64,000 nt of DNA from CAVVZJ01 sp963752755. GTDB lineage: Bacteria; Planctomycetota; Planctomycetia; Isosphaerales; Isosphaeraceae. A model generated the notes under the pieces. That model worked only from the letters and a program-made list of their open reading frames with translations, was not told the DNA's origin and made no database searches. The translations under genes were made by a program, and so were the position numbers. Shown here in pieces: positions 25,740-36,434 of the stretch (position 1 is its first letter; every line of letters begins with the position of its first letter). The DNA lies in contig CAVVZJ010000010.1 in the NCBI GenBank assembly GCA_963752755.1, forward strand, positions 1 to 64,000. Direction: 5' to 3'.

Positions 25740-27123
25740 CTACATCCCGCCCGCGAGGCTTGCGATCACGGCGATGTAGGCCATGATGAAGGCGATCGCG
25801 ATGAAGCCGACGATGCTGCCCAGGATGATGATGATAAGGGGCTGGATCAGGCTTCCGAGGTTCTTGACCATGTAGGTGACGCGCTCCTCGTAGTCGTCGG
25901 CGACGCGGGAGAGGCTCTCGGGGAGGTTGCCGGTCTCCTCGCCGGACTCGATGAAGGCGATCACGTCGGTGTCGAAGCGGTGGGTGGCGTCGAGGGCGGT
26001 GCTCAGCTCGGTCCCCTGGAGGACGGGGCGGCGGATCGAGCGGACGGAGTGCTGGAAGGGAACGAGGTGGAGCACGTCCGCGCTCAGGTCGAGTGAGCTG
26101 CCGATATCGACGCCAGCGTTCATCAGGTCGGACATCGTGCGGGAGAAGCGGGCCGTGTCGATGAAGCGGAGGAGCTTGCCCATCACGGGGACGCGGAGAA
26201 TCACCTCGTCGAGAAACGCCTTACCGCGGGGGGTCTTGTAGGCGCGGAGCAAGGCGAAACCGCCGCCGATCAGGAGGGCCGGGAGCAGCCACCAGCCGAA
26301 CGCCTGGATGAAGTCGCTGAGGGCCATGAGGATGCGGGTCGGCAAGGGGAGGGTGACGCCGCCGCGACCGCGGGTGAAGTCGCGGAGGATCTCGACGAGC
26401 TTGGGCAAAACGAAGATCGTGAGCAGGCCGCCGACGGCCAGCGAGATCAGGATCACGGCCGACGGATAGATCAGGGCCGATCGGGTCTGCTTGATGAGGC
26501 GCTGGCGGGACTCGTAGTGCGTCGAGAGGTTGCGGAGAACCTCCGGCACGCCGCCGCGGGCCTCGGCGACGCGGAGCATGCTGAGGAAGAGAGCGTCGAA
26601 CGCCTGCGGTTCGCGGGCGGCGGCCTCGGAGAGCGTCTCGCCGCGGCGGACGGCCAACCCCATGCGATCGATGACCGGTCCGAGGGCGGTTCCGGCGTAT
26701 TGCTTGGAGAGGCTGTCGAGGGCGCGGGTCAGACCGACCCCGCTGTTCAGGTACACCGAGAACTGGCGGCAGAAGTTGGACAGGAGTCCCGAGCTGACCC
26801 GGCCAAACTGGATGCGCTCGACGAGGCTGCCGCCCTTGTCCCTGGCCGTGAGCGTCGGCTCCTCGGCGATCGAACGGCGCGGCCTGGCGGGTCGGGGAGG
26901 GGGGCTCGTCGTCGTCGAAGTCGGGGGGACGGGCGGGCCGTTTGGCGTATCCGGGACGCTCGGGGTTCTTCGGGGGAACGCCTCCGCCGGGAGCCGGACG
27001 AAAGGTGGTCGCCTCGTCGGAGGGGGCGGTTGGTTCGGGGAGGTCGTAGTCAGGCGGCTCGGGCCGGGGACGCGGTCGGGGCTTCGGCCGACGGGGCGGG
27101 AGGTCCGAGGGGTCACCACTCAT
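25740..27123 (-). CDS. Type II secretion / type IV pilus GspF-PilC-like inner-membrane protein with disordered N-terminus, one frameshift
   Basis: About 460 residues. The C-terminal two-thirds is a GspF domain pair: FCRQFSVYLNSGVGLTRALD, RGETLSEAAAREP, LPLPTRILMALSDFIQAFGW, FSRTMSDLMNAGVDIGSSLD, IESGEETGNLPESLSRVADDYEE and three membrane helices. The better N-terminus starts at 27123 (MSGDPSDLPPRRPKPRP, Pro/Asp/Arg-rich) and joins the GspF frame if one base is removed from a run of six G at 26899-26904. An alternative start at 27119 stays in frame but gives a low-quality Thr/Pro string. The disordered N-terminal 90 residues are not usual for GspF. No gspE, gspD or pilin genes are adjacent. 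Confidence 0.85.
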
Positions 27124-27398
27124 CGCAGTCCTCCCGTTCTGATTCCGGCCCGTTCCGAATACGCCGTCCGAGGGCAGGGAAAGGCCATGACTTACGACCG
27201 ATTATCCCGGCCGGGGCAGGGCATTGCAATCGGAGGCTCGGGAGCGGCGAGGAGCCCGAGTTGATGGTTCGGGGCGACCTGGCCTTCAGCGATTCGATTC
27301 GACCTCCGCGTCTCCTGCCGATACAATGGAGAATCATTCTCCCCTAAGCCGATCTCGAATCCCTACCCGACCGCGTTCGTGGTTGGGTTCCCTGAAGG

Positions 27399-27902
27399 AT
27401 GACCAACGTGGCCGAACCCGCCCCCTTGATGCCTCTGGCGGTCTCGGATCGCCCCGAGGACAAGTTCCGCGAGTTCCTGGAGATCCGGGGCGAGAAGCTG
27501 ACCGAGCCTCGCAGGATACTGGTGCGTCACATCTTCAGCTCCCACAAGCATTTCGACGCTGACGAACTGGTCGCTGAGCTGCATAACGCCGGTCGTAAGG
27601 TCAGCCGCGCGACGGTCTATCGGACCCTCCGCCTCCTGGTGGAGGCCGGCTTGCTCCGCGAGTTGCGCCTCACCAACCGGACCGCCTACGAGCACGACTA
27701 CGGCTACCCTTCGCATGACCACATGCACTGCACCGAGTGCAACAAGATCCTCGAATTCACCAACGAGGAAGTTCGCCGTGTCCGCGAGGCGGTCAGCCGC
27801 GAGCACGGCTTTCAGTCCAACGGGCATCGTTTCATCATCACGGGCGTCTGCCCCGACTGCCTGCGCGCCCGGAGCCGACGCCGCCGGCTCGACCTCATCT
27901 GA
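27399..27902 (+). CDS. fur: Fur family transcriptional regulator
   Basis: 167 residues. Winged helix with LTEPRRILVRHIFSSHKHFD, AGRKVSRATVYRTLRLLVEA (recognition helix), and the dimerisation domain with the regulatory metal site YPSHDHMHCTEC and the structural-zinc CPDC in ITGVCPDC. The four Cys are all present. Fur-type proteins sense iron (or zinc, manganese or peroxide) and repress uptake genes; the subtype cannot be told from sequence alone. It might control the siderophore operon at 41.6-46.1 kb, but no Fur box was identified there. The ATG is preceded by GAAGG. Confidence 0.88.
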   Translation: MTNVAEPAPLMPLAVSDRPEDKFREFLEIRGEKLTEPRRILVRHIFSSHKHFDADELVAELHNAGRKVSRATVYRTLRLLVEAGLLRELRLTNRTAYEHDYGYPSHDHMHCTECNKILEFTNEEVRRVREAVSREHGFQSNGHRFIITGVCPDCLRARSRRRRLDLI

Positions 27903-27952
27903 ACGGCGGCCTCGCGGGCGAGTGATCCGCGGAAACCCGTGACCAGCCGGGT

Positions 27953-29458
27953 TCAAGGCGAACGGGTGGAACCCACCCCGAGAGCCTCGCCCGGCGCGCA
28001 ACGATCGCAATGACCGCAAGCGATATCGGGCTCTTCATCACGTCCAAAGTAATCCAGCAGGTAGTCCCACCGGCAACGGCGAACCTCGGCGTACTCGACG
28101 ACCTGCTGGAGCTTGACGCGGTCGCGTTCGTCCCGCTCGCGTTCCGACTCGGTCAATCGCGCCAGTTCGTCCCGGGTCAGATCGGGTTGATTTAAGTGGT
28201 AGCCTTCTTTCGGATTGCGGGAAATCACTCCGCGCGACTCGAACAGGGCGAGCACGACCTTCAGCCGGGTTGGCGCCAGGGGCGCGATGGCCCGGACGTC
28301 GTCCAGCTTGGGGGGCTCGGGCCGGTCCGCCAGCCGACGAAGAGCGTGGTGGGTATTGACGAGATCGTCGGCGTCGGGGTAGCGGCGGGCCTGGAAGAAG
28401 CGGAAGAGGCGGCGGTCGGAGGGGTCGGAGAGGAGCAAGGCCCGGGCGGCGAGGCCGTCGCGACCGGCGCGTCCGAACTCCTGGTAATACGACTCCAGGT
28501 TTGGCGTCAGGTGGTGATGGATCACGAACCGGATGTTCGGCTTGTCGATTCCCAGCCCGAAAGCATTGGTAGCGACCATGATGCGTGATTGACCGCCAAG
28601 AAACTTGTCCTGATTGGCGGCCCTCTGGGCTCCGCGCATCCGACCGTGATAGGAAGTCGACGGGATGCCCCGCCCCTCAAAGGCCCCGGCCAGCTCGTTG
28701 ACAGCCTTCACGGTGGCCGTGTAGATGATCCCACTCCCTTCCAGCCGCTCCAGCGACGCGACGAGCCGCGCGGTCCGGTCGGCCTCGTCGGTGACGGCTT
28801 GCACTTCGAGGAACAGGTTTTCCCGGTAGAACCCCGTATGGACGACGTGGGCGTCCGGGATACGAAGTTGCTGAAGGATGTCGTCGATCACCTCGCTGGT
28901 GGCCGTGGCGGTGAGGGCGAGCACGGGCGGGTGTCCGAGGTCGTCGATCGCGGCGCCGAGAGCGAGGTATTCGGGGCGGAAGTCATGGCCCCACTGGCTG
29001 ATGCAGTGCGCCTCGTCCACCACGAAGAGGTCAATCCGTTTCAGTTGACGCAGAAGCTCCCGAAAGTCGGCCCGCGCCAGCCGCTCGGGGGTCACATAGA
29101 CGAACTCCAGGCGGTTCTGGGTCAGGTCGTCGAGCGCCTGTCTCTCCTCGGCCGCGGAGAGACCGCTGTGGATCGCCGCGGCCCCGAGGCCACGACCGCG
29201 CAGCGCGTCCACCTGGTCCTTCATCAAGGCGATCAACGGGCTGACGACGATGGCTGTTCCCGGTAACTCCAGCGCGGGCAACTGGAAACAGAGGCTCTTG
29301 CCCGATCCCGTCGGCATCAAGACGAGCGTATCCCGTCCCGCGATCGCCGACTCGACCGCCCGTCTTTGCCCCGGTCGGAACCGATGGAACCCAAACCGCT
29401 TCTGCAAGACCTGTCCCAGCTCCCGACCTCGCTCTGACGAATCGACTCCGGGTGGCAT
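27953..29458 (-). CDS. recQ: ATP-dependent DNA helicase RecQ, short form
   Basis: 501 residues from ATG 29458 (GGAGGAAG just upstream; the longer frame is not homologous). Helicase motifs in order: FRPGQRRAVESAIAGRD, MPTGSGKSLCFQLPAL (Walker A), VVDEAHCISQWGHDFRPEY (DEAH box), LALTATAT, and in domain 2 IIYTAT, TNAFGLGIDKPNIRFVIH and QEFGRAGRDG. The zinc site is present: RRCRWDYLLDYFG followed by CGHCDRC. It ends soon after the zinc domain, so the winged-helix is short and the HRDC domain is missing. It unwinds DNA 3' to 5' in recombination and repair. Confidence 0.93.
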   Translation of the reverse strand: MPPGVDSSERGRELGQVLQKRFGFHRFRPGQRRAVESAIAGRDTLVLMPTGSGKSLCFQLPALELPGTAIVVSPLIALMKDQVDALRGRGLGAAAIHSGLSAAEERQALDDLTQNRLEFVYVTPERLARADFRELLRQLKRIDLFVVDEAHCISQWGHDFRPEYLALGAAIDDLGHPPVLALTATATSEVIDDILQQLRIPDAHVVHTGFYRENLFLEVQAVTDEADRTARLVASLERLEGSGIIYTATVKAVNELAGAFEGRGIPSTSYHGRMRGAQRAANQDKFLGGQSRIMVATNAFGLGIDKPNIRFVIHHHLTPNLESYYQEFGRAGRDGLAARALLLSDPSDRRLFRFFQARRYPDADDLVNTHHALRRLADRPEPPKLDDVRAIAPLAPTRLKVVLALFESRGVISRNPKEGYHLNQPDLTRDELARLTESERERDERDRVKLQQVVEYAEVRRCRWDYLLDYFGRDEEPDIACGHCDRCAPGEALGVGSTRSP

Positions 29459-30026
29459 GATCTTCCTCCAGGTAACCTCCCGCCCCACACCCCTTGGTCC
29501 GATTCCCGAAGCGGAATCGCAAGACCTGGGCCGGCGCCCGCCGGATAATGGCTCGTCCGGGCCGCTCCTCGCCTGGATCCCGCGGCGAGCCAGGACGCCC
29601 GTCATGTGCTAAACTTAACTCTGGCACCTTGACAATCCGGACCCATCCCAACCGCGCCGAACCGACCCGCCCCCGCCGACACGCGACGCCGCGTCGCCGA
29701 GTGACTCGGGCGCCGAACGAACTTCACAATGGGCAATTTGTCGCCATAACATGACGATGGCTTCGTGGTTTATGGACCGCACGGCCAGGCAACTCGGAGC
29801 GTCCCCGCGGCATCTCCGGCACGTCCGCCGCGCGTCCGGATCACGTCGCGACGACGTCGCCCGACCCTCGGCGGAGCGGCCGGCATCACTCGGCGATCAG
29901 AGGTCAAGCGAGCGAACCATCCCCCGCCGCGGGATTGCCTCCGCGTGTTCCGGCTGAGATCATGACAACCACCCTCCGACGACGATGGCCGAAGACGACT
30001 CCTCGGAACCCCGGAGACGGCAACCC
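29459..30026. other. Divergent intergenic region with copy B of the 11-bp-repeat element
   Basis: About 570 bases between recQ (minus) and the giant redox gene (plus). It contains the copy B element at 29604-29875 in plus orientation, upstream of the redox gene. Small ORFs in it are not protein-like. Confidence 0.6.
29604..29875 (+). repeat. Copy B of the seven-unit 11-bp repeat element (degenerate)
   Basis: GTGCTAAACTTAAC at 29606-29619 replaces the TATAAT block; GCCGAACGAACTTCAC at 29712-29727; then seven 11-bp units at 29799-29875 (GCGTCCCCGCG, GCATCTCCGGC, ACGTCCGCCGC, GCGTCCGGATC, ACGTCGCGACG, ACGTCGCCCGA, CCCTCGGCGGA). The distance from the middle block to the array is 87 bases (86 in the other copies). 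The A-tract is missing, and units 2 and 7 have lost the CGTC core. It lies 150 bases upstream of the redox gene start. Confidence 0.7.
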
Positions 30027-33000
30027 ATGTGGCCCGCACTGATCGCCCTCGTCCTGACCACGACCTCCCAGGCGGCTCCCCTGGAGTTGAAGCAAGGGGA
30101 CCACGTCTGCCTGATCGGCAACACTTTGCCCGAGCGGTTGCAGCACGACGGCTGGTTCGAGACCCTGATCCACAGCCGCTTCCCCCGCCATCAGCTCGTC
30201 GTCCGCAACCTCGCCTTCTCCGCCGACGAGGTCGTCATTCGCCAGCGTTCCGACGGCTTTGGCTCGCCCGACGATCACCTCAAATCCCACAAGGCCGACG
30301 TCATCCTCGCCTTCTTTGGATTCAACGAGTCCTTCCACGACAAGGACGGGCTCGATTCCTTCAAGAAGGACCTCGACGCCTTCCTCAAGCACACGCTCAG
30401 CCAGAACTACAACGGCTACACCCCGCCCCGCATCGTGCTCATCTCGCCGATCGCCACGGAGGATCTCAAGAATCCTGACCTTCCCGACGGCCACGCGATC
30501 AACGACCGCCTCGCCGCCTACACCGAGGCCATGGCCGAGGTCGCTCGCACCAACAAGGTCCCCTTCGTGGACCTCTACGGCCCCACCCGCGACCTCTTCG
30601 CGAAAACCGATGAGCCGCTGACGATCAACGGCATCCACCTCTCCTCGGACGGCAACCGCGCCCTCGCCCCGGTCCTCGACCGGGTCCTCTTCGGCCCAAG
30701 ACCCACTGCGATCGACTGGACCCGTCTGGAGCCCCTGCGCCGCGCGGTGCTCGACAAGAACTTCCACTGGTTCCACCGCTACCGCACGACCGACGGTTAC
30801 TCCACCTACGGTGGCCGCGCCGACCTGAAGTTCGTCGATGGCCAGACCAACCGCGAGGTCGTCCAGCGCGAGATGGAAGTCCTCGACGTCATGACCGCCA
30901 ACCGCGACCGACGCCTCTGGGCCGTCGCCCAGGGGGGCGACCTCAAGATCAACGACGCGAACACCCCGCCCTTCCTCACCGTCAAGACCAACAAGCCCGG
31001 CGAGGGTCCCGACGGCGAACACCTCTACCTCGGCGGCGAGGAGGCCATCGGCAAGATGACCGTCGCGAAGGGGATGAAGGTCAACCTCTTCGCCTCCGAG
31101 GAGATGTTCCCCGAGCTGATCAACCCCGTCCAGATGGCCTTCGACACCAAAGGCCGCCTCTGGGTCGCCGCCTGGCCGATGTATCCCCACTGGAAGCCCA
31201 AGGAGGAGATGAACGACAAGCTCCTCATCCTCGAAGACACCGACGGCGATGGTCAGGCCGACAAGTGCATCACCTTCGCCGACCATCTCCACAACCCGAC
31301 CGGCTTCGAGTTCTACGGCGACGGTGTCCTCGTCGCAATGGCCCCCTACCTCCTGAAGCTCCGCGACACCGACGGTGATGACAGGGCCGACGTCCGCGAG
31401 CGCATCCTCGGTGGCCTCGACTCGGCCGACACCCACCACACCGCCAACAGCTTCACTCTCGATCCCGGCGGTGGCCTCTACTTCCAGGAAGGCGTCTTCC
31501 ACCGCACCCAGGTCGAGACACCGTATGGACCCGTCCGCAACCTGAACGCGGGCGTCTGGCGGTTCGAGCCCCGCACCTGGAAGTTCGAGCGCTACGTCCC
31601 CTTCGACTTCGCCAACCCCCACGGCCACGCCTTCGGCCGCTGGGGACAGGATTACGTCGTCGATGGCACCGGCGCCAACCCCTACGACGCCGCCCTCTTC
31701 TCCGGGTATCTCGACTCCCCGGAAAAGCACCCCCACCCGCCCCAGCTTTACCAGCAGCGCACCCGCCCTTGCCCCGGCATCGAGGTCCTCTCCAGCAAGC
31801 ACTTCCCCGAAGAGAGCCAGGGCAACCTGCTCGTCGCCAACGTGATCGGCTTCGCCGGCATCCTCCAGTATCGGATGGATGAGAAAGGGGCCAGCTACGC
31901 CGGCACCGAGGTCGAGCCGATCATCTTCTCGTCTGACCCCAACTTCCGCCCCGCCGACCTCGAAATCGGCCCCGACGGCGCCCTCTACTTCACCGACTGG
32001 CACAACCCCGTCATCGGCCACATGCAGCACAACCTCCGCGACCCCAGCCGCGACAAGATCCACGGCCGCGTCTATCGCGTGACGGTCGAAGGGCCGCCCG
32101 TTGACCAGTCCAGCCCCGATCGCGGGCCAGCCGATCCCGGTGCTGCTCGAGCGCCTCAAAGCCCCGAGGACCGCGTCCGCTACCGCGCCCGGATCGAGCT
32201 GGCGGCGCGGAAGACCGACGAGGTCCTCGACGCCGTCAAGGATTGGGTGGCCAACCTGGATGCCTCTGATCCTGACGTCGAACACCACCGCCTCGAAGCC
32301 CTCTGGGTCCATCAGTTCCACAACGTCGTCAACGAAGACCTCCTCCGCCGGCTCCTCCGCTCGCCCGACTACCACGCCCGCGCCGCCGCCACCCGCGTTC
32401 TGTGCTACTGGCGCGATCGCGTTTCCGACCCCCTCGCCTTGCTCAAAACCCAGGCCAACGACGACCACCCTCGCGTCCGCCTCGAAGCCGTCCGCGCGTG
32501 CAGCTTCTTCAACGACCCCAAGGCCGCCGAGGTCGCCCTCGAAGCCTTGAAGTATCCCACCGATGAATACCTCAGCTACACCCTCCGCGAGACGATGCGC
32601 CAGCTCGAACCCTTCTGGAAGAAGGCGATCGCTGAAGGCACCCCGATCGCCCTCGACAACCCCGCCGGCATCGATTATCTGCTCCAGAGCGTCAACACCG
32701 TCGAGCTGGTCAAGCTCCCGCGCACGCCTCTCGTCCTCCAGGCGCTTCTTTCCCGCCCCGAGATCCCACCGCAGTACCGTGAGGAAGCCCTCAAGGGTCT
32801 CGCGGAAAAGAACCAGACCGACGTCACCAACGAGCTACTCGCCGCGATCGACCGCCTCGACCGCGCCGAGGGCGGTACCGGCGACCGCGCCCTCCGCGAC
32901 CTCGCCCCGCTCCTCTTCGACCACTCCGGCCAGACTGGCGACGACCACGCCCACCACGCCCGCGCCGACCTGCACGCCGCCCATGATCGTCTTGCCACCC

Positions 33001-34954
33001 TGGCCCACTCTGCGCAGCGGCCGTTCACTCGCCAGGTCGCCCTCGTCGCCCTCATGACCGCGGATGGTGCACTCGACCCGGCCTGGTCGCAGGCCGCCGG
33101 CTCGCCAGCGACGCTCCGCGACCTGCTGGAAGCCGTCCCCCTCATCCCCGACCCGGCCCTCCGGGCGAAGGCCCACGAACGGGTCAGGCCGCTCGTCACC
33201 GACCTGCCGCCCGACCTGGCGGAAGCCGCCGGCAAGTCGAAGGGCCTGACCGGCCGCTACGTCCGCATCGAGCTTCTCCGTCGCCGCACGCTCACGCTCG
33301 CCGAGGTCCAGGTCTTCAGCGACGGCGTCAACATCGCCCCGAGCGGCCAGGCCACGCAATCGAGCGTCGCCTACGGCGGCGAGCCCGGACGGGCGATCGA
33401 CGGCCAGACCAGCGGTGCTTACGGCGACGGCGGCCAGACTCACACTCGCGAGAACGAGAACCATCCCTGGTGGGAACTCGACCTCGGCTCCGAGCGCCCG
33501 ATCGAGGCCGTCGTGATCTGGAACCGCACCGAGGACGGCGGTCGGTACGCCAAACGACTCGACGGCTTCCGACTCTCCGTGCTTGACGCCAGTCGCCAAC
33601 CCGTCTTCCAGAAGTCTGACCTTCCCGCCCCCGCCGACCATACCCGCTTCGAGTTCCCCGGCGACCCCGCCGGCTCGATCCGCCGCGCCGCCATCGCCGC
33701 GATCGTCACGACCGGCGTGGACCCGGCCGGCACTTTCCACCAACTGGCGGATCTCGTCCGCAAGGACGACCAGCGCGACGCCGCCATCAACGCGATCAGC
33801 CGCATCCCCAGCCGCCAATGGCCCCGCGCCGAGGTCCGCCCGCTCGTCGATTCGATCATCGCTCGTGTCAGCAAGCTTCCTGCCTCCGAACGCACCACCC
33901 CGGCCGCCCGCGACGCGCTCCAGCTCGGCAATGACCTCGCCGCCTTGCTCCCCCGGCACGACGCCCAGTCGATCCGCAAGGCCCTCCGCGCGCTGGGCGT
34001 GCCCGTCCTCGTCGTCCGACCCGTGCCCCACCAGATCCTCTACGACAAGACCCAGCTCTACGTCGAGGCGGGCCGGCCGGTGGAAATTGTCTTCGACAAC
34101 GTGGACATCATGCCCCACAACTTCGTCGTCACCGCGCCGGCGCGCTGGCGAAAGTCGGGATCGCCGCCGAGAAGATGGCCGCCGACCCGAACGCCTACGC
34201 CCGCAACTTCGTGCCGGAGTTGCCCGAAGTGCTCCACGCCACCAGCCTGCTCGCCCCCGGACAGTCGGAACGCCTGAGCTTCACCGCGCCGTCGAAACTT
34301 GGCGAATATCCTTACGTCTGCACCTTCCCCGGCCACTGGCAACGCATGTACGGCACGCTCCACGTCGTTCGCAGCCTCGATGACGTCTCCCCCGACGCCC
34401 TCCTCGCCGCCTCCGCCTCTACCACCCCCGCCGCCTCGCGGCCGTTCGTACAGGCGTGGACGGTCGAGGATCTGGTGAGCGAGCTAGAAGCCCTCAACCA
34501 GGGTCGCGACCGCGATCGCGGCAAGCAGCTCTTCACCACCCTCTCCTGCGTCCAGTGCCACCGCATGAACGGCGAAGGTGGCCAGGTCGGCCCCGATCTC
34601 GCCGGGGTCCGCGAGAAGCTCGACGCTCGCAAGATGGCCCCCGCCGACGTCCTCGTCGAGATGATCCAGCCCTCGAAGGTCATCGACGAGAAGTTCCGCA
34701 ACCAGGTCCTCGCCCTCTCCAGCGGCGAGGTGCTCACCGGCATCGTCGAGGACCGCGGCGACGGCACGCTGCTCGTCCGCACCAACCCCCTCGCTCTCGA
34801 TCGCGAGCAGGCGGAGCCGAAGCTCGTCCGCGCGGACGACATTGAGGAGCGGACCATCTCCCAGGTCTCCCTCATGCCCGAGGGCCTGCTCAACACACTC
34901 ACCAGGGAGGAGGTCCTCGACCTGCTCTCCTACATCCTCTCGGCCGAAAAATGA
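30027..34954 (+). CDS. Giant exported redox protein: SGNH hydrolase + PVC-type dehydrogenase + HEAT + F5/8C + cupredoxin + cytochrome c (one frameshift)
   Basis: About 1,640 residues. Signal peptide at MWPALIALVLTTTSQA. Residues 20-230: SGNH hydrolase (VCLIGNTLPERLQ, FFGFNES, NGIHLSSDGNRALAPV). Residues 340-700: PVC-type membrane-bound dehydrogenase propeller (NPVQMAFDTKGRLWVAAWP, DTDGDGQADKCITFAD, DLEIGPDGALYFTDWHNP). Residues 720-1050: HEAT-like repeats. Residues 1080-1210: F5/8 type C domain (IAPSGQATQSSVAYGGEPG, NHPWWELDLGSERPIEAVVI). Then a cupredoxin with a complete type 1 copper set: PHNF, and C-x4-H-x3-M in CTFPGHWQRM. Last, cytochrome c with CVQCH and GPDLAG. One G is missing near 34140. 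It is probably periplasmic and passes electrons from a sugar oxidation to cytochrome via copper. Confidence 0.88.
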
Positions 34955-34972
34955 TCCGGCCCTTGAGTTCCA

Positions 34973-35004
34973 GGCGTCGGCCCGACTTCAACCGGGCCGA
35001 CGCC
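34973..35004 (+). terminator. Intrinsic terminator after the giant redox gene
   Basis: GGCGTCGGCCCG, 8-base loop, CGGGCCGACGCC: a 12-bp perfect stem 19 bases after the stop codon, followed by a T-rich stretch to 35040. It may serve the convergent MFS gene as well. Confidence 0.75.
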
Positions 35005-35030
35005 GCTTTAGATGATTCATTCAACAATAT

Positions 35031-36236
35031 TTAATTTTTTCGCCCCGGCCCGGGTAGCCCGAAGCAGAGCAACCCCGCCGCCAGCGAGGCCGCGGCATAC
35101 GCGAACCCGGCCAGTTCCGGCCTCCCGACGTGGTTGCAAGCCGCGGTCGTCGCCGCCACAACCACGCCTCCCAGGCCCCATGACACCCCCATCGTGATCG
35201 AGCTGGCGACCCTCTGCGCCCCCGGCATCAGCCGCTGTCCGTAGCCCACCATCACGGGCATCGTCACCCCCAGGATCAGGCCCGCCGCCCCCACGGTGAC
35301 GACCAGCCAGCCCGCCGCCGCCCCCGGCACTAGCATCAACACCGGCGCCAGCAGGACAGGCCCGAGCCAGAGCACCCGCCACTCCGCCGCGCTCCGCACG
35401 AGCCCCGCGCAGGCCAGGCTCCCTGCCCCGACCGCCGCCAGGAAGATCGACTGCACCATCCCAACCTGTTCATTGGTCGCTCCACGCGACTTGAGCAGGA
35501 AAGCGAGCGTCAACGGCAACCCCACCGCCGGCACGACTCGCAACGTCCCGATCGCCAGCAGCAGGGCCACCGTCCTCGGCGCTACCCTTCCCGCGACCGA
35601 CCGTGACTCCTCCCGACCGCCGACCCTCGGCTGTCCCGTCCCATCGAGCCGTCGCAAGCCCAGGCCAAGCACCGCCAGCGCGGGCAGTCCCCAGGCGATC
35701 CCCCACAGCAAGGCACGCAGCCCGAACCGAGCGGTCAGGAACCCGCTATAGAGCGGCCCGACCGCCTGTCCGAGATAGCCGCCGACCGCGAAGAGCGACA
35801 TCGCCCGACTCCGGTCGTGCGGCAGGCAGGCCCCGGCCCTCGCGGCGCCCTCGGGGTGGAACGCTGCGATGCCCAGCCCACCCACCACGAGCAAGCCGAT
35901 CAAGGTCCCCAGCGAGCCGACGAATCCCAGCAGACTCAATCCGACCACCGCCACCAGCGGCCCGGCCCAGATCACTCCGCGACCCCGTGAGCGGTCGCCC
36001 CAGTAGCCGAAGAGAAGTTGGCTGAATGAGGTCGCCAGGCTCCAGGCGACGAAGCCCCACTGGATCGAGCCGTCGCCCGCTCCCAGCGTCTCTTGAAGAT
36101 CGGGCCAGAGCGGCTGGATCGAAGCCGCGAACACATCGACAAGCCCGTGGGCGAGCATCAGCATCACGAGCGCCGCGGTCGCCGACGCCGCGGCGGTCCC
36201 AGGCTCCGCGGGCAAAGTCACGGAACGGCTCACCAC
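35031..36236 (-). CDS. MFS transporter
   Basis: About 401 residues from a GTG at 36236, with GGGGGAGGGG just upstream; the in-frame ATG far upstream at 36371 adds 45 hydrophilic residues without homology. Twelve hydrophobic segments and the MFS loop 2-3 motif as GYWGDRSRGRGVI are present, plus FHPEGAARAGACLPHDRSRA in the middle, which resembles the fosmidomycin-resistance (Fsr) branch (AAFHPEGAA). The substrate is unknown. It is convergent with the redox gene and separated by the shared terminator. Confidence 0.85.
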   Translation of the reverse strand: MVSRSVTLPAEPGTAAASATAALVMLMLAHGLVDVFAASIQPLWPDLQETLGAGDGSIQWGFVAWSLATSFSQLLFGYWGDRSRGRGVIWAGPLVAVVGLSLLGFVGSLGTLIGLLVVGGLGIAAFHPEGAARAGACLPHDRSRAMSLFAVGGYLGQAVGPLYSGFLTARFGLRALLWGIAWGLPALAVLGLGLRRLDGTGQPRVGGREESRSVAGRVAPRTVALLLAIGTLRVVPAVGLPLTLAFLLKSRGATNEQVGMVQSIFLAAVGAGSLACAGLVRSAAEWRVLWLGPVLLAPVLMLVPGAAAGWLVVTVGAAGLILGVTMPVMVGYGQRLMPGAQRVASSITMGVSWGLGGVVVAATTAACNHVGRPELAGFAYAAASLAAGLLCFGLPGPGRKN

Positions 36237-36434
36237 GCCCCTCCCCCCGCGAGACGACACCAACGACACAACCCAGAAGGACGACGGAGTTTTGGCTTCT
36301 CCGTGAGACAGACGACCTCGGCTGGCCTCACCCGAACGGGTTCCTGGATCAGTCCAACGAACGGCCCACACCGGGACGGTCCCTGGACCGATGCCGGTGT
36401 GGGCAGGAGAGAGACCAGAAGACCCGGCGCGGTC
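36237..36434. other. Gap between the MFS gene and rplS
   Basis: About 200 bases. It should hold the MFS promoter and the end of the ribosomal operon. No hairpin with a U-run was seen. Confidence 0.4.
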
